Of a stretch of DNA of 63,468 nt, positions 35,749 to 44,378 are shown piece by piece. The stretch is from Rhodobiaceae bacterium (lineage in GTDB: Bacteria; Pseudomonadota; Alphaproteobacteria; RS24), in NCBI GenBank assembly GCA_018660505.1, contig JABJKE010000003.1, forward strand, positions 1 to 63,468. The letters are read 5' to 3'. Numbering within the stretch: the stretch's first letter is position 1; every line of letters begins with the position of its first letter. The notes under the pieces are model-generated. The model was not told the DNA's origin. It saw nothing but the letters and a program-made list of their open reading frames with translations, and made no database searches. Position numbers and translations under genes: made by a program.

Positions 35749-36817
35749 CGCCAAACCGCCCCTCGCACCTGTTATCTATGGTTTACAAGGGCTGACCTTC
35801 ACCCAAGAGGAGGGAGCGTTTTTTCATGCGGCGCGGCCATGGGGCGTGATTTTATTCGCCCGCAACATCGAAAGCCGAGAGCAAGTTCGCGCCCTTACCG
35901 ATACTTTGCGCGAGATGTCGGGCAATGCAAACCTACCGATATTCATCGACCAAGAGGGCGGCCGCGTGGCGCGCCTCAAACCGCCTTTGGTGCCCGCCTA
36001 TCCGCCGATGGGCGCCTATGGCGAGATTTACCAGTCCGATAAAGCCCGCGCCATTGAGGCGGCGCGTTTGGGGGCTGCGCTTTTGGCGCAAGATTTGCAT
36101 CATTTGGGCATTCCTATAACTTGCGCGCCGTGTCTCGACTTTGCTTTGCCAGAGCATAGCGATGTGATTGGCGATCGGGCTTTTGGCGATGATGTCGAGC
36201 GGGTGGTAACCTTAGGGCAGGCGGTGCTGGAAGGCCTAGAGATGGGCGGTGTCTTGCCAGTGATAAAACATATTCCCGGGCATGGCCGCGCGCGCGTCGA
36301 TAGCCACCATGAGCTGCCGATGATTGACACAGATATTGCGACGCTAAAGGTCACAGATTTCGAAGTGTTTCGCCAGACCAGCGCGGCGCAGATGTCTCCG
36401 CTTATGGCGATGACCGGACATTTGCGCTTCAACGCGATAGACGCCAGCGAGACCAGCACTTTTTCCAAACCGCTGATTGAAGAGGTCATCCGCAACCATA
36501 TCGGCTTTCAGGGCCTGCTGATGAGCGACGATATTTCGATGGGCGCTTTATCGGGCGACATGCCATCTCGGGTTCATAAAACGCTGAAAGCCGGGTGCGA
36601 TGTGGTGCTGCATTGCAATGGCGATGCGCCCGAAATGCAGCTTATCCAATCGGCTTTAGACGATATGCCCAACCGACTACCGGCGCAGGCGCAAGCCAGA
36701 TTGAGCGCTGTCGAGCAAGCCATTGGCGCGCTTTCCTGCGATGTGCCCTTGGGCGCGCGTAAAGTCTGGGGAGAACTGGTGGCGGATATTTTCCCCGAAG
36801 CGCAGAACGCGCTATAA
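35729..36817 (+). CDS. nagZ: Beta-N-acetylhexosaminidase
   Basis: 362 residues from TTG 35729, inside the end of the SPOR gene; this start gives MSENNPDAKPPLAPVIYGLQ and keeps the full glycosidase family 3 barrel. Landmarks are FIDQEGGRVARLKPP, the catalytic loop KHIPGHGRARVDSHHELPM with its His, and the nucleophile Asp in LLMSDDISMGAL. It removes GlcNAc from muropeptides in peptidoglycan recycling in the cytoplasm. scpA follows 7 bp later. Confidence 0.94.
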   Translation: MSENNPDAKPPLAPVIYGLQGLTFTQEEGAFFHAARPWGVILFARNIESREQVRALTDTLREMSGNANLPIFIDQEGGRVARLKPPLVPAYPPMGAYGEIYQSDKARAIEAARLGAALLAQDLHHLGIPITCAPCLDFALPEHSDVIGDRAFGDDVERVVTLGQAVLEGLEMGGVLPVIKHIPGHGRARVDSHHELPMIDTDIATLKVTDFEVFRQTSAAQMSPLMAMTGHLRFNAIDASETSTFSKPLIEEVIRNHIGFQGLLMSDDISMGALSGDMPSRVHKTLKAGCDVVLHCNGDAPEMQLIQSALDDMPNRLPAQAQARLSAVEQAIGALSCDVPLGARKVWGELVADIFPEAQNAL

Positions 36818-36824
36818 GTCTTGC

Positions 36825-37718
36825 ATGAAAGACAGCCAAACTGATTCTACCTCTTCCGAAGTCTCTGAGCCGCAAGCGGGCGAGTTTAGAGAAGGCGTGG
36901 CCTATGATGCGGCAGCGATGCAAGCTCTGGGGCGCGATGGCGCAGCCGAGGGCGGCGAGGCCTTGGATGTCGAGCTAGAGGGCTATGAAGGGCCTTTGCA
37001 TATTTTGCTGTCTTTGGCGCGCACCCAAAAAGTGGACCTGAAGCAGATTTCCATTTTGCAATTGGCCGAGCAATATCTCGACTTCATTCGCCAAGCCCAA
37101 GATTTACGCATTGAATTGGCGGCCGATTATCTGGTTATGGCCTCTTGGTTGGCCTATTTAAAATCGCGGCTTCTGCTGCCGCCGCCCCATGATGACGATG
37201 AGATGGACCCCGAAGCCATGGCGGCGCATTTGGTGTTTCGGCTGCAATGTCTGGAATCGATGCGCGATGCCGCGGCGCAATTAATGGGCCGCGATTTGCT
37301 GGGCCGTGATTTTTTCACCCATGGGCAGCCAGAGGGCATTCGCATCCAGCGCGAGAGCAACTATGACGCCAGCCTCTATGAAGTGCTGGCCGCTTATTCG
37401 TCGCAGCGTTTGCGCAATCATTATGAAACCTGGACGCCGCCGAAAATGGATGTTCTGTCGATTGAGCGGGCGCGGATGCGTTTAGAGCGTTTGCTGGGCA
37501 AGATGGATGATTGGCAAAAGATGGAGGCTTTGGTGGCAAGCGATATTCGCGACCCGCAAAAGCGGCGCACAACGCTGGCCAGCTCGTTCAGCGCTTTGCT
37601 GGAATATGCCCGCGATGGCCGCGTGGAAATTCAACAAGGCAGTAATTTTGAGGCTCTTTTGGTGCGCCGCGCGCGGCCGAAATCGGCTCCCATTCCGAAC
37701 GATAAAGGGGACGTGTAA
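36825..37718 (+). CDS. scpA: Segregation and condensation protein A
   Basis: 297 residues from ATG 36825. An acidic N-terminal extension of about 45 residues precedes the conserved core LEGYEGPLHILLSLARTQKV, then ISILQLAEQYLDFI and LAADYLVMASWLAYLKSRLL. The C-terminus SFSALLEYARDGRVEIQQ is the winged-helix part that meets the SMC head. ScpA is the kleisin of the SMC-ScpAB complex for chromosome compaction. Its stop overlaps the scpB start by one base (TAATG). Confidence 0.95.
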   Translation: MKDSQTDSTSSEVSEPQAGEFREGVAYDAAAMQALGRDGAAEGGEALDVELEGYEGPLHILLSLARTQKVDLKQISILQLAEQYLDFIRQAQDLRIELAADYLVMASWLAYLKSRLLLPPPHDDDEMDPEAMAAHLVFRLQCLESMRDAAAQLMGRDLLGRDFFTHGQPEGIRIQRESNYDASLYEVLAAYSSQRLRNHYETWTPPKMDVLSIERARMRLERLLGKMDDWQKMEALVASDIRDPQKRRTTLASSFSALLEYARDGRVEIQQGSNFEALLVRRARPKSAPIPNDKGDV

Positions 37719-38482
37719 TGTCGAAGGATACCGCAGCCGAAGAAATCAAAAGCGAAAATCAAGACCAAACCGAGCTGCTGCCCGTGGCGGCGGCGCATAT
37801 TCGGATGGTGGAAGCGGTTTTATTCGCTGCCGAAGAACCGCTCGATATCGCCAATATAAAAGACAAATTGCCCGAAGGCGCCAATGTGCCAGCGATTTTG
37901 GAAGCGATTGAAAAGGCCTATGAGAAGGCTGGGTTTCATTTGCAAAAAGTTGGCAATAAATATGCTTTCCGCTCGGCCCCAGACTTGGCGCATGTGCTGC
38001 AAAAACATGTGGTGCAGCAACGCCGTTTGTCGCGCGCGGCATTGGAGACTTTGGCCATTGTCGCCTATCACCAGCCGGTGACGCGCGCCGAGATTGAAGA
38101 TATTCGCGGCGTCTCGGTTTCGAAAGGCACATTGGATGTTTTATTGGAAAGCGCTTGGGTTAAAATTCGCGGTCGCCGCAAAGTGCCGGGCCGTCCGGTG
38201 ACCTATGGCACGAGCGATGGGTTTTTGCTGCACTTCGGGTTGGAAAGTCTGAAAGATTTACCCGGCCTCGATGAGTTGAAAGCAGCGGGCCTTTTAGATG
38301 ACCGCTTGCCACCTGGTTTCGCCGTGCCAGCCCCCGACCCCGACAGCGACCCCAATGAAGAAGCTTTGGCAGAGGGCGATGATGGTTCAGACGACCTAGA
38401 GCCGCTGGAAATGGATTTGACCGAAGGCCTGCCAGAGGCAGAGGGTTCCGATGAGGGTTCGGATAGCGGATTAAACGCATGA
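37718..38482 (+). CDS. scpB: Segregation and condensation protein B
   Basis: 254 residues. Two winged-helix domains are visible: VEAVLFAAEEPLDIANIKDK to RSAPDLAHVL, then LSRAALETLAIVAYHQPVTR and EIEDIRGVSVSKGTLDVLLE, ending in the typical GTSDGFLLHFGLESLKDLP. ScpB binds ScpA in the SMC condensin. It has a long acidic C-terminal tail (about residues 205-254). It overlaps scpA by one base and the ABC gene by 4 bp. Confidence 0.95.
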   Translation: MSKDTAAEEIKSENQDQTELLPVAAAHIRMVEAVLFAAEEPLDIANIKDKLPEGANVPAILEAIEKAYEKAGFHLQKVGNKYAFRSAPDLAHVLQKHVVQQRRLSRAALETLAIVAYHQPVTRAEIEDIRGVSVSKGTLDVLLESAWVKIRGRRKVPGRPVTYGTSDGFLLHFGLESLKDLPGLDELKAAGLLDDRLPPGFAVPAPDPDSDPNEEALAEGDDGSDDLEPLEMDLTEGLPEAEGSDEGSDSGLNA

Positions 38483-39459
38483 CGCCAGCTTTGAGCTTTC
38501 GCAATGTCTCGTGCCGTTTTGACGGGGCTGACGTTGTGGATGGGGTGAGCTTTGACATTCAAGCCGGCGAGATTATCTGCCTCTTGGGTCCTTCGGGCTG
38601 CGGCAAAACCACCAGCTTGCGTTTGGCGGCGGGCATGGAAGTGCCAAGCGGCGGCGAGATTTATCTGGCTGGTGAATGTGTCTCCACGCCCCAAGACGTG
38701 GCGCCGCCAGAAGCGCGCGGCATTGGGTTTTTGTTTCAAGATTTCGCGCTTTTTCCCCATCTCTCCGTCTATGAAAATGTCACTTTCGGGCTGGGGCATT
38801 TGCCCAAGGAAGAGCAAAAGGCGCGCGCTTTAGAGCTGCTGAATGCGGTGGGCCTGTCGGGCTTTGCCAGCAAATATCCGAATATTCTATCGGGCGGGGA
38901 ACAGCAACGCGCCGCCTTGGCCCGCGCCATGGCGGCCAAGCCGAAACTGGTGTTGATGGATGAGCCATTTTCAAATCTCGACCCGCAATTGCGCGACCAG
39001 ATGCGCGATTTAACTTTGCGGCTGTTGCGCGAAAACGGCGCCGCCGGATTGATTGTCACCCATGATGCGGCCGATGCGCTGCGCATGGCAGACCGAATTG
39101 CGGTGCAAAACAAGGGTCAAATTTTGCAGATGGATACCCCCGAAGCGATATATCAAAACCCGGTGGATTTGCATGTCGCGGCGATGTTTGGCCCGCTCAA
39201 CATTATGGCCGATGCGCAAACCGGCGGACAAATTGGCGTGCGCCCAAGCGATATGGCGCTGCACGGCCAAGCGGAAGATTTTTCTGTCGACGGCGATGTG
39301 CAAAATGTGCGCGCCATTGGCCCCGATTGGCTGTGCGATATGGCGCTTTCGGATGGCGTGTTGTGGCAGGCTTTGGTGCGGGGCGGCGAGCGCCCGGAAA
39401 ATGGGTTAAACAAATTCTTTGTGCCCCGGGCACGCCTCATGCTATTCAAAACACAATAG
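38479..39459 (+). CDS. Iron-type (FbpC-like) ABC transporter ATPase, orphan
   Basis: 326 residues. Walker A GPSGCGKTTSL, Q-loop LFQDFALFPHLSVYENVTFG, signature LSGGEQQRAALARAM, Walker B LVLMDEPFSNLDPQL, switch VTHDAADALRMAD. A C-terminal TOBE-like beta domain follows (GVRPSDMALHGQAEDF). This is the layout of the ferric-iron and related importers. No permease or binding protein is nearby. It overlaps scpB by 4 bp (ATGA) and precedes tatA by 15 bp, so its expression is tied to these operons while its partners must be elsewhere. Confidence 0.88.
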   Translation: MTPALSFRNVSCRFDGADVVDGVSFDIQAGEIICLLGPSGCGKTTSLRLAAGMEVPSGGEIYLAGECVSTPQDVAPPEARGIGFLFQDFALFPHLSVYENVTFGLGHLPKEEQKARALELLNAVGLSGFASKYPNILSGGEQQRAALARAMAAKPKLVLMDEPFSNLDPQLRDQMRDLTLRLLRENGAAGLIVTHDAADALRMADRIAVQNKGQILQMDTPEAIYQNPVDLHVAAMFGPLNIMADAQTGGQIGVRPSDMALHGQAEDFSVDGDVQNVRAIGPDWLCDMALSDGVLWQALVRGGERPENGLNKFFVPRARLMLFKTQ

Positions 39460-39474
39460 AAAAGGGGTTTTTTC

Positions 39475-39699
39475 ATGGGCATTAGCTGGGTTCAAATAGT
39501 TGTTGTTGCCGTTTTACTGATTTTACTGTTCGGTCGCGGCCGCATTTCTTCCTTAATGGGCGATGTGGCGCGCGGCATAACGAGTTTTCGCCAAGGCTTG
39601 CGCGAGGGCAGTGAGCCCGACGAAGGGGAAGACGGCAAAACCATCGAAGGCACAACCACCGAAGATAAGGCGGTTAAGCCTAAATCTAAAAAGCAATAG
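39475..39699 (+). CDS. tatA: Twin-arginine translocase subunit TatA
   Basis: 74 residues. One N-terminal membrane segment ([18 protein letters not shown]) is followed by the hinge and the amphipathic helix [20 protein letters not shown], then an acidic and finally basic tail. TatA subunits oligomerise to pass folded proteins. It is the first of tatABC. GAAAAGGGG lies upstream of the ATG. Confidence 0.93.
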   Translation: MGISWVQIVVVAVLLILLFGRGRISSLMGDVARGITSFRQGLREGSEPDEGEDGKTIEGTTTEDKAVKPKSKKQ

Positions 39700-39710
39700 C
39701 GGAGCCTGTC

Positions 39711-39998
39711 GTGTTTGACATTGGCTGGACCGAAATGCTGGTTCTCGGCATTGTAACGCTTCTGGTGGTGGGCCCGCGCGAGCTGCCCACCCTCCTGCGC
39801 ACCATGGGACAATATGCAGCCAAAGCGCGCGATATAGCCACCGAGTTTCGCGGCCAAGTCAGCGAGATGTCGCAAGAGCTCGATGCCCGTGCCGAAATAG
39901 AACGGTTGAGCCAGCATGAGTTCGTCGAAGACGTCGGCACGCCAGATTTATTTACCGGCCCCAAGACAAAAAAAACCAAATCGAAAGACGAGGCCTAA
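39711..39998 (+). CDS. tatB: Twin-arginine translocase subunit TatB
   Basis: 95 residues from GTG 39711 (CGGAG upstream). It has the TatB N-terminus [20 protein letters not shown], then [20 protein letters not shown] as the amphipathic helix. The tail is short and Lys-rich; Caulobacter and E. coli TatB are longer. TatB with TatC recognises the twin-Arg signal. tatC follows after one base. Confidence 0.92.
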   Translation: MFDIGWTEMLVLGIVTLLVVGPRELPTLLRTMGQYAAKARDIATEFRGQVSEMSQELDARAEIERLSQHEFVEDVGTPDLFTGPKTKKTKSKDEA

Positions 39999-39999
39999 A

Positions 40000-40797
40000 G
40001 TGGCCAAGCCAAAAGCAAAAGGCGCGGCGCAAGAAAAGCTAGAAGATGGCGAGATGACGCTGTTTTCGCATTTGGTTGAATTGCGCAATCGCTTGCTTTG
40101 GGCTTTGGCCGCTTTCGTTGGGGCGTTTGCGGTCTGTTTGTTTTTTGCCAGTGAGGTTTTTACGTTTCTACTGTGGCCCTATGAGCAAGCCGCGGGGCCG
40201 CAGGCTTCGTTAGATCTCATCTACACGGCGCCGCATGAGTTTTTCTTCACGCAAATAAAACTATCGATGTTTGCTGGCTTGTTTCTGGCGTTTCCGCTGA
40301 TTGCCTTCCAGCTGTATCGCTTCATCGCGCCCGGGCTGTATCAAAACGAGCGCGGCGCCTTTTTGCCGTACTTGATTGCATCGCCGATTTTATTTGCGCT
40401 GGGCGCCGCGCTGGTTTTCTTTTTGGTGATGCCCATGGCGCTCGAGTTTTTCTTGTCGATGCAGGTGACGGGGGATAGCGAGCAAGCCAGTGTGCGGATG
40501 GTCAATCGGGTGAGCGAATATTTATCCTTCACCATGGTGCTGATGTTGGCGTTTGGATTATGTTTTCAATTGCCGGTCATCCTCACGCTTTTGGGGCGCA
40601 TTGGTTTGGTGACGGCGCAAGGCCTGCGCGCCAAACGCCGCTATGCGATTGTTATTGTCTTCGCGGTGGCGGCCATTCTCACGCCGCCTGATTTAATCAG
40701 CCAAATCGGGTTGGGCGTGCCGACGCTCTTGCTCTATGAGATTTCCATTTTATGCGTCGCGGCGATGCAGGCAAAAAAGCCGGATGCGCCACGTTAA
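40000..40797 (+). CDS. tatC: Twin-arginine translocase subunit TatC
   Basis: 265 residues from GTG 40000, one base after the tatB stop, with GAGG upstream; the frame extends into tatB but an earlier start is unlikely. Six membrane segments are visible. Family motifs are [15 protein letters not shown] at the N-terminal cap, [19 protein letters not shown], and [20 protein letters not shown] followed by [12 protein letters not shown]. TatC binds the signal peptide. Confidence 0.95.
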   Translation: MAKPKAKGAAQEKLEDGEMTLFSHLVELRNRLLWALAAFVGAFAVCLFFASEVFTFLLWPYEQAAGPQASLDLIYTAPHEFFFTQIKLSMFAGLFLAFPLIAFQLYRFIAPGLYQNERGAFLPYLIASPILFALGAALVFFLVMPMALEFFLSMQVTGDSEQASVRMVNRVSEYLSFTMVLMLAFGLCFQLPVILTLLGRIGLVTAQGLRAKRRYAIVIVFAVAAILTPPDLISQIGLGVPTLLLYEISILCVAAMQAKKPDAPR

Positions 40798-40894
40798 ACT
40801 TTTGAAAAGCGGGCCTCTAGGCTGGCATTTGCGGGCGACGCCTTTTATACCTTTAAGACGTTAACCATTTGAACCCGATTGAGACGAGCTGGTA

Positions 40895-42166
40895 ATGCAC
40901 GATATTAATGCCATACGAAACGACCCCGAAGCTTTTGATGCAGGCCTTGAAAAACGAAAGCTAGAGGCGCAATCGGCTGTGCTCTTGGCCAAAGATGATG
41001 CGCGCCGTGCCGCCATTGCCGTGGCGCAAGAATTTCAGACGCAGCGCAATCAAGCCTCGAAGAAAATCGGCCAAGCCAAGGGGCAGGGCGATGACGCCGA
41101 AGCCCAACGCCTGTTGGAAGAAGTGGCAGGCCTGAAAGACAGCTTGCAACAAGCCGAAGAAACCGAGCGTGGGTTGAGCCAAGAGCTGCACGATATGTTG
41201 GCCGGCCTTCCCAACACGCTGATGGACGATGTGCCTTTGGGCGCCGATGAGAGCGACAATGTGGAGCTGCGCAAACACGGCACGCCGAAGCCCGGAGAAA
41301 AAGAACATTTCGAAATTGGCGAAGCGCTGGGCATGGATTTTGAAACCGCGGCGGCCTTATCTGGCGCGCGCTTTGTTGTGTTGCGCGACCAGCTGGCAAG
41401 GCTGGAGCGCGCGCTGGGCAATTTTATGCTCGATTTACATGTCCAAGAGTTCGGCTATACCGAAATGAGTGTGCCGGTTCTGGTGCGCGATGCGGCGATG
41501 TTTGGCACCAATCAATTGCCCAAATTCAGCGAGGATATGTTTCGCACACATGAAGGCTTTTGGCTGACCTCGACCTCAGAAATTACCCTGACCAATACGG
41601 TGCGCGAGCAAATTACCAAGGCAGAAGATTTGCCGATACGCCTGACCGCCCAAACGCAATGTTTCCGCTCCGAAGCCGGCTCGGCCGGGCGCGATACGCG
41701 CGGCATGATACGCTTGCACCAATTCTCGAAAGTCGAATTGGTCAGCATTGTCGACGCGCAAAGCGGCGAGGCCGAATTAGAACGCAAAGTCCAATGCGCC
41801 GAAGAAGTGTTAAAGCGCCTTGGGCTGGCCTATCGGGTGGTGCAGCTCTGCAGCGGCGATGTGGGCTTTGGCGCGCGCAAAACCTATGACCTCGAGGTTT
41901 GGTTGCCAGGTCAAAATACCTATCGCGAGATTTCCAGCGTGTCTTATTGCGGCGATTTTCAAGGCCGTCGGATGAACGCGCGCTATCGTGACGAGGGCGA
42001 GAAATCGACGCAATTTGTGCATACGTTGAACGGCTCGGGTCTGGCCGTCGGCCGCACGTTGGTGGCCGTTTTGGAAAATTATGTAACGGCGGATGGTGCG
42101 ATTACCATCCCCGACGTTTTGCTTCCCTATATGGGCGGTCAGAAAACCATCGAACCGAAAACTTAG
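40895..42166 (+). CDS. serS: Seryl-tRNA synthetase
   Basis: 423 residues, class II. An N-terminal long coiled coil (about 25-105, rich in Glu, Gln and Lys) binds tRNA. Motif 2 reads [20 protein letters not shown] and motif 3 [17 protein letters not shown]. It charges tRNA-Ser and tRNA-Sec type substrates. GAGACGAGCTGGT precedes the ATG. The order tatC-serS-surE-nlpD is conserved in alphaproteobacteria. Confidence 0.97.
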   Translation: MHDINAIRNDPEAFDAGLEKRKLEAQSAVLLAKDDARRAAIAVAQEFQTQRNQASKKIGQAKGQGDDAEAQRLLEEVAGLKDSLQQAEETERGLSQELHDMLAGLPNTLMDDVPLGADESDNVELRKHGTPKPGEKEHFEIGEALGMDFETAAALSGARFVVLRDQLARLERALGNFMLDLHVQEFGYTEMSVPVLVRDAAMFGTNQLPKFSEDMFRTHEGFWLTSTSEITLTNTVREQITKAEDLPIRLTAQTQCFRSEAGSAGRDTRGMIRLHQFSKVELVSIVDAQSGEAELERKVQCAEEVLKRLGLAYRVVQLCSGDVGFGARKTYDLEVWLPGQNTYREISSVSYCGDFQGRRMNARYRDEGEKSTQFVHTLNGSGLAVGRTLVAVLENYVTADGAITIPDVLLPYMGGQKTIEPKT

Positions 42167-42178
42167 AGGAAGAAGAAC

Positions 42179-42961
42179 ATGAAAAAGCCCGTTGGACGTA
42201 TTCTGGTTAGCAATGACGATGGCATAAATGCGCCCGGCATTAAGACGACAATTAAAATTGCCAAGGCTCTGTCAGACGAAGTTTGGGTGGTCGCCCCGAC
42301 CGAAGAGATGAGCGGCGCCAGCCATTCGTTAAGCCTGTCGAAACCGCTGCGGATGAAAAAGCTCGGGCCCCGTCGTTTCGCCGTGGGCGGCACGCCAACC
42401 GATTGCGTGATGGTGGCAACGCGCCATTTGATGAAAGATAAATTGCCAGACCTGATTTTATCGGGCGTCAACTTCGGGCAGAATATTGCCGAAGACGTGA
42501 GCTATTCGGGCACAGTGGCCGTGGCCAAAGAAGGCACTTTACTGGGCATCCCGTCGATTGCCATGAGCCAAGCGATTAATTTTGCCGACCCGATTGGCAC
42601 CCGCATACCGCGTTTTGAAGTGGCGGAAAAATTTGCGCCGGCCATCATTCGAAAAATGCTGAAGGCACAATGGCAAAAGGGCACTCTCATCAATATTAAT
42701 TTTCCCGATATTGGCCCGCGCGAGAAACCCGAAATTTGCGTCACCAAACAGGGGCGACGCGACAAACGAATTTTGGGGCTAGAGGCGCGCACCGAGCCTT
42801 ACGGCAATACCTATTTTTGGTATAGTTTCGAACGTCACCTCAGTACCCCCCATAAGGGCACGGATATTGAGGCGATTATGCAAGGCAATATTTCCATCAC
42901 CCCCTTGCATATGGATCATACGAGCGTTTCTTTGACGAAAAAACTGGTGAAATTATTTTAG
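42179..42961 (+). CDS. surE: 5'-nucleotidase SurE
   Basis: 260 residues. The metal-binding N-terminus ILVSNDDGINAPGIK, the Ser-Gly box ILSGVNFGQNIAEDVSYSGT and VAKEGTLLGIPSIAMSQ are intact. SurE hydrolyses nucleoside 5'-monophosphates and other phosphate esters in the cytoplasm. AGAGGAAGAAGAAC precedes the ATG. In many proteobacteria pcm follows surE; here nlpD follows directly after 12 bp. Confidence 0.95.
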   Translation: MKKPVGRILVSNDDGINAPGIKTTIKIAKALSDEVWVVAPTEEMSGASHSLSLSKPLRMKKLGPRRFAVGGTPTDCVMVATRHLMKDKLPDLILSGVNFGQNIAEDVSYSGTVAVAKEGTLLGIPSIAMSQAINFADPIGTRIPRFEVAEKFAPAIIRKMLKAQWQKGTLININFPDIGPREKPEICVTKQGRRDKRILGLEARTEPYGNTYFWYSFERHLSTPHKGTDIEAIMQGNISITPLHMDHTSVSLTKKLVKLF

Positions 42962-42973
42962 GAAAACCATGCG

Positions 42974-43951
42974 ATGAAGCGACCAATAAAACACCGCCCT
43001 TCGCTTCGAAAGCAGACCGCGCGCCGAGTGGTAGGGTTTGCCCTTATCGCCTTATTGTCTGCCTGTGGGCCGCTGCCAGAAAAATGGTATAGCAGTGATG
43101 CGGCCACCCAGAGCCGTGGATTTTTTAAAATTTTAGCGCATCAACGCACCCTGCGAGGGGGGCCCGTGTTTGCCTCGAAAGGCAGCCTTAAGGTGCAGCC
43201 GGGCGATACTTATTATAAAATTTCGATGCGCTATAAAGTGCCACTTCGCGCGCTTTTGGAAGTCAATAAAGCGCGTCCGCCTTATCGGTTGAAGGCGGGT
43301 AGTCAAATTAAGCTCCCCGTGCAGGCGTTTCATACGGTGCGTGCCAAAGAGACGCTCTATGCGATTTCGCGCAAATATAACACCGATGTCTCGACGCTGG
43401 CGACGATGAATAATATCGCCAAACCCTTTGGCCTTCAAATTGGCCAAAAACTGCAAGTGCCGAACGAGCGCAGGGGGCGCGTGGCACGTTTGAGCCGCAA
43501 TGCCCCGGAGGCCAAAGCGGCTACCGCGGCGATAAAAACGTCGACGAAGAAACCAGTTCTGCCAGCCGCGCCGCGCCGGGTTGGGCGCTTTCAAGTGCCG
43601 GTTCAGGGCCGGGTCATCTCAGGCTTTGGCACCAAGGCTAATGGTTTGCATAATGACGGGATAAACATCGCGGCGCGCCAAGGAGCGCCCATTAAGGCGG
43701 CCGAAAACGGCGTAGTGGTCTATGCGGGCAATGAATTGCGCGGCTATGGCAACCTCTTGTTGGTGCGCCACGGCGAAGGCTGGGTGACGGCTTATGCGCA
43801 TGCGTCGAAGTTTTTGGTCAAGCCCGGCGACCGCGTCAAGCAAGGGCAATCGATTGCCGAAGTGGGCCAGACGGGCAATGTCGACCAGCCGCAAGTCCAC
43901 TTCGAGGTGCGCAAAGGCACGCGGGCCGTGAACCCTAAATCCTTGATTTAA
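42974..43951 (+). CDS. nlpD: NlpD-like LysM/LytM-domain protein
   Basis: 325 residues. The N-terminal hydrophobic segment ends in SACG, a lipobox-like site (LLSACG), suggesting a lipoprotein. Two LysM motifs follow (VQPGDTYYKISMRYKVPLRA and VRAKETLYAISRKYNTDVST) and a C-terminal LytM/M23 domain. Zinc ligands of that domain are degenerate: H226-N-D-G-I-N231 lacks the usual Asp, and the final HxH box reads PQVHFEVR. So it is probably an amidase activator for septal peptidoglycan, not itself a peptidase. Confidence 0.9.
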   Translation: MKRPIKHRPSLRKQTARRVVGFALIALLSACGPLPEKWYSSDAATQSRGFFKILAHQRTLRGGPVFASKGSLKVQPGDTYYKISMRYKVPLRALLEVNKARPPYRLKAGSQIKLPVQAFHTVRAKETLYAISRKYNTDVSTLATMNNIAKPFGLQIGQKLQVPNERRGRVARLSRNAPEAKAATAAIKTSTKKPVLPAAPRRVGRFQVPVQGRVISGFGTKANGLHNDGINIAARQGAPIKAAENGVVVYAGNELRGYGNLLLVRHGEGWVTAYAHASKFLVKPGDRVKQGQSIAEVGQTGNVDQPQVHFEVRKGTRAVNPKSLI

Positions 43952-43990
43952 AAAAACCCGCCTAAATAGCCCTCAAACAAGCGGAAAAGC

Positions 43991-44019
43991 TTGGCCAAGC
44001 GCGACATCTTGCGTATAGT
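43991..44019 (+). promoter_or_regulatory. Promoter of yajC-secD-secF
   Basis: TTGGCC (43991-43996) and TATAGT (44014-44019) are separated by exactly 17 bp and lie 26 bp before the yajC start. It fits a sigma-70 promoter for the Sec accessory operon. Confidence 0.45.
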
Positions 44020-44045
44020 CTGGGTAATATCAAATGGAGATTCTC

Positions 44046-44369
44046 ATGTTTATTACCCCGGCCTACGCCCAGTCCGCCTCGGGCGGTTCTGCCTTATTCG
44101 AAATGCTATTCCCGCTGCTTATGGTCTTCGGCATTATTTATTTCATGATTTTGCGCCCGCAATCGCGGCGTCAAAAAGAACATGCCGCCATGATTGCCGC
44201 GGTCAAACGCAATGACACAGTAGTCACCCAAGGCGGCTTAATTGGTAAAGTGGCGAAAGTAGGGGAAGAAGAGCTGGAAGTCGATTTTGCTGATACCGCT
44301 CGTGTCAAAGTTGTTAAATCAATGATTATTTCTGTTCGTGGTAAAAACGAGCCGTCCAAAAAGGATTAA
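44046..44369 (+). CDS. yajC: Preprotein translocase accessory subunit YajC
   Basis: 107 residues from ATG 44046 (GGAGATTCTC upstream); the ATG 12 bases earlier is poorly placed. One membrane segment (about 18-40, MLFPLLMVFGIIYFMI) is followed by RPQSRRQKEHAAMIAAVKRN and the conserved DTVVTQGGLIGKVAKVGEEE. YajC associates with SecDF in the inner membrane. secD follows 9 bp later. Confidence 0.95.
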   Translation: MFITPAYAQSASGGSALFEMLFPLLMVFGIIYFMILRPQSRRQKEHAAMIAAVKRNDTVVTQGGLIGKVAKVGEEELEVDFADTARVKVVKSMIISVRGKNEPSKKD

Positions 44370-44378
44370 GCAAGCCTC

